Assembly: GCA_029379385.1 (NCBI GenBank)
Contig: CM055618.1
Location: 13,402,134-13,466,133, forward strand
From: Quillaja saponaria
Lineage: Eukaryota > Streptophyta > Magnoliopsida > Fabales > Quillajaceae
DNA: 64,000 nucleotides
Direction of reading: 5' to 3'
Shown here in pieces: positions 63,991 to 64,000 of this stretch. Every line of letters begins with the position of its first letter. The stretch's first letter is position 1. The notes below the pieces were generated by a model. It had not been told where the DNA came from and did no database searches. It saw nothing but the letters and a program-made list of their open reading frames with translations. The translations under genes and the position numbers were made by a program.

Positions 63991-64000
63991 GTATTGTAAG

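Overview
The window is nuclear DNA from a eudicot plant, most likely a rosid. It is AT-rich, the genes have introns, and every protein family recognised is a plant one: DUF569, tau-class GST, WAK/LRK10L receptor kinase, P-class PPR, GT31 galactosyltransferase, DUF1336, bHLH and TIR-NBS-LRR. I cannot name the species from sequence alone.

Layout, left to right. The 5' exon of a DnaJ-type J-protein gene (minus) runs off the left edge. A small DUF569 family (minus) follows: a complete three-exon gene (3196-5061), a 3'-truncated paralogue (6129-6743) and a broken copy carried by a segmental duplication (about 9768-10957). That duplication ends at a CACTA-transposon-like terminus, followed by about 700 bp of degenerate 20-bp minisatellite related to the telomere motif. 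Next come an intronless WAK/LRK10L-type receptor kinase (plus, 14551-16503), a tau-class GST pair (minus; the left member is a pseudogene), a tRNA-Gly(GCC), a dead PPR gene, a kinase-less WAK-type secreted or membrane protein (plus, 27502-28503), a seven-exon hydroxyproline O-galactosyltransferase (minus, 29635-33368), a nine-exon DUF1336 gene (minus, 35737-41601) and an eleven-exon coiled-coil gene (minus, 45758-48994). After a 7.4-kb gene-poor stretch come a BIG PETAL-like bHLH gene (plus, 56439-59122) and a decayed TIR-NBS gene (plus, about 60527-62247). The promoter-like module of the TIR-NBS gene is repeated at the right edge.

The gene set matches, from memory, the related Arabidopsis chromosome 1 blocks around At1g10350-At1g10410, At1g59640-At1g59725, At1g27100-At1g27180 and At1g69890-At1g69920. 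The order therefore looks ancestral. It is not an operon or a pathway cluster: the genes share neighbourhood rather than a common task, although several act at the cell surface or wall (receptor kinase, WAK-type protein, arabinogalactan glycosylation) or in stress and defence (GST, TIR-NBS).

The most unusual signals are in the coiled-coil gene. Its reading frame is continuous only if one intron is a U12-type AT-AC intron and two are GC-AG introns. It also carries a tRNA-derived SINE with a perfect 15-bp target-site duplication in intron 4, and a 46-bp tandem duplication that copies the last 3' splice site. All exon boundaries were worked out by hand from splice motifs and reading-frame continuity, with no transcript data.
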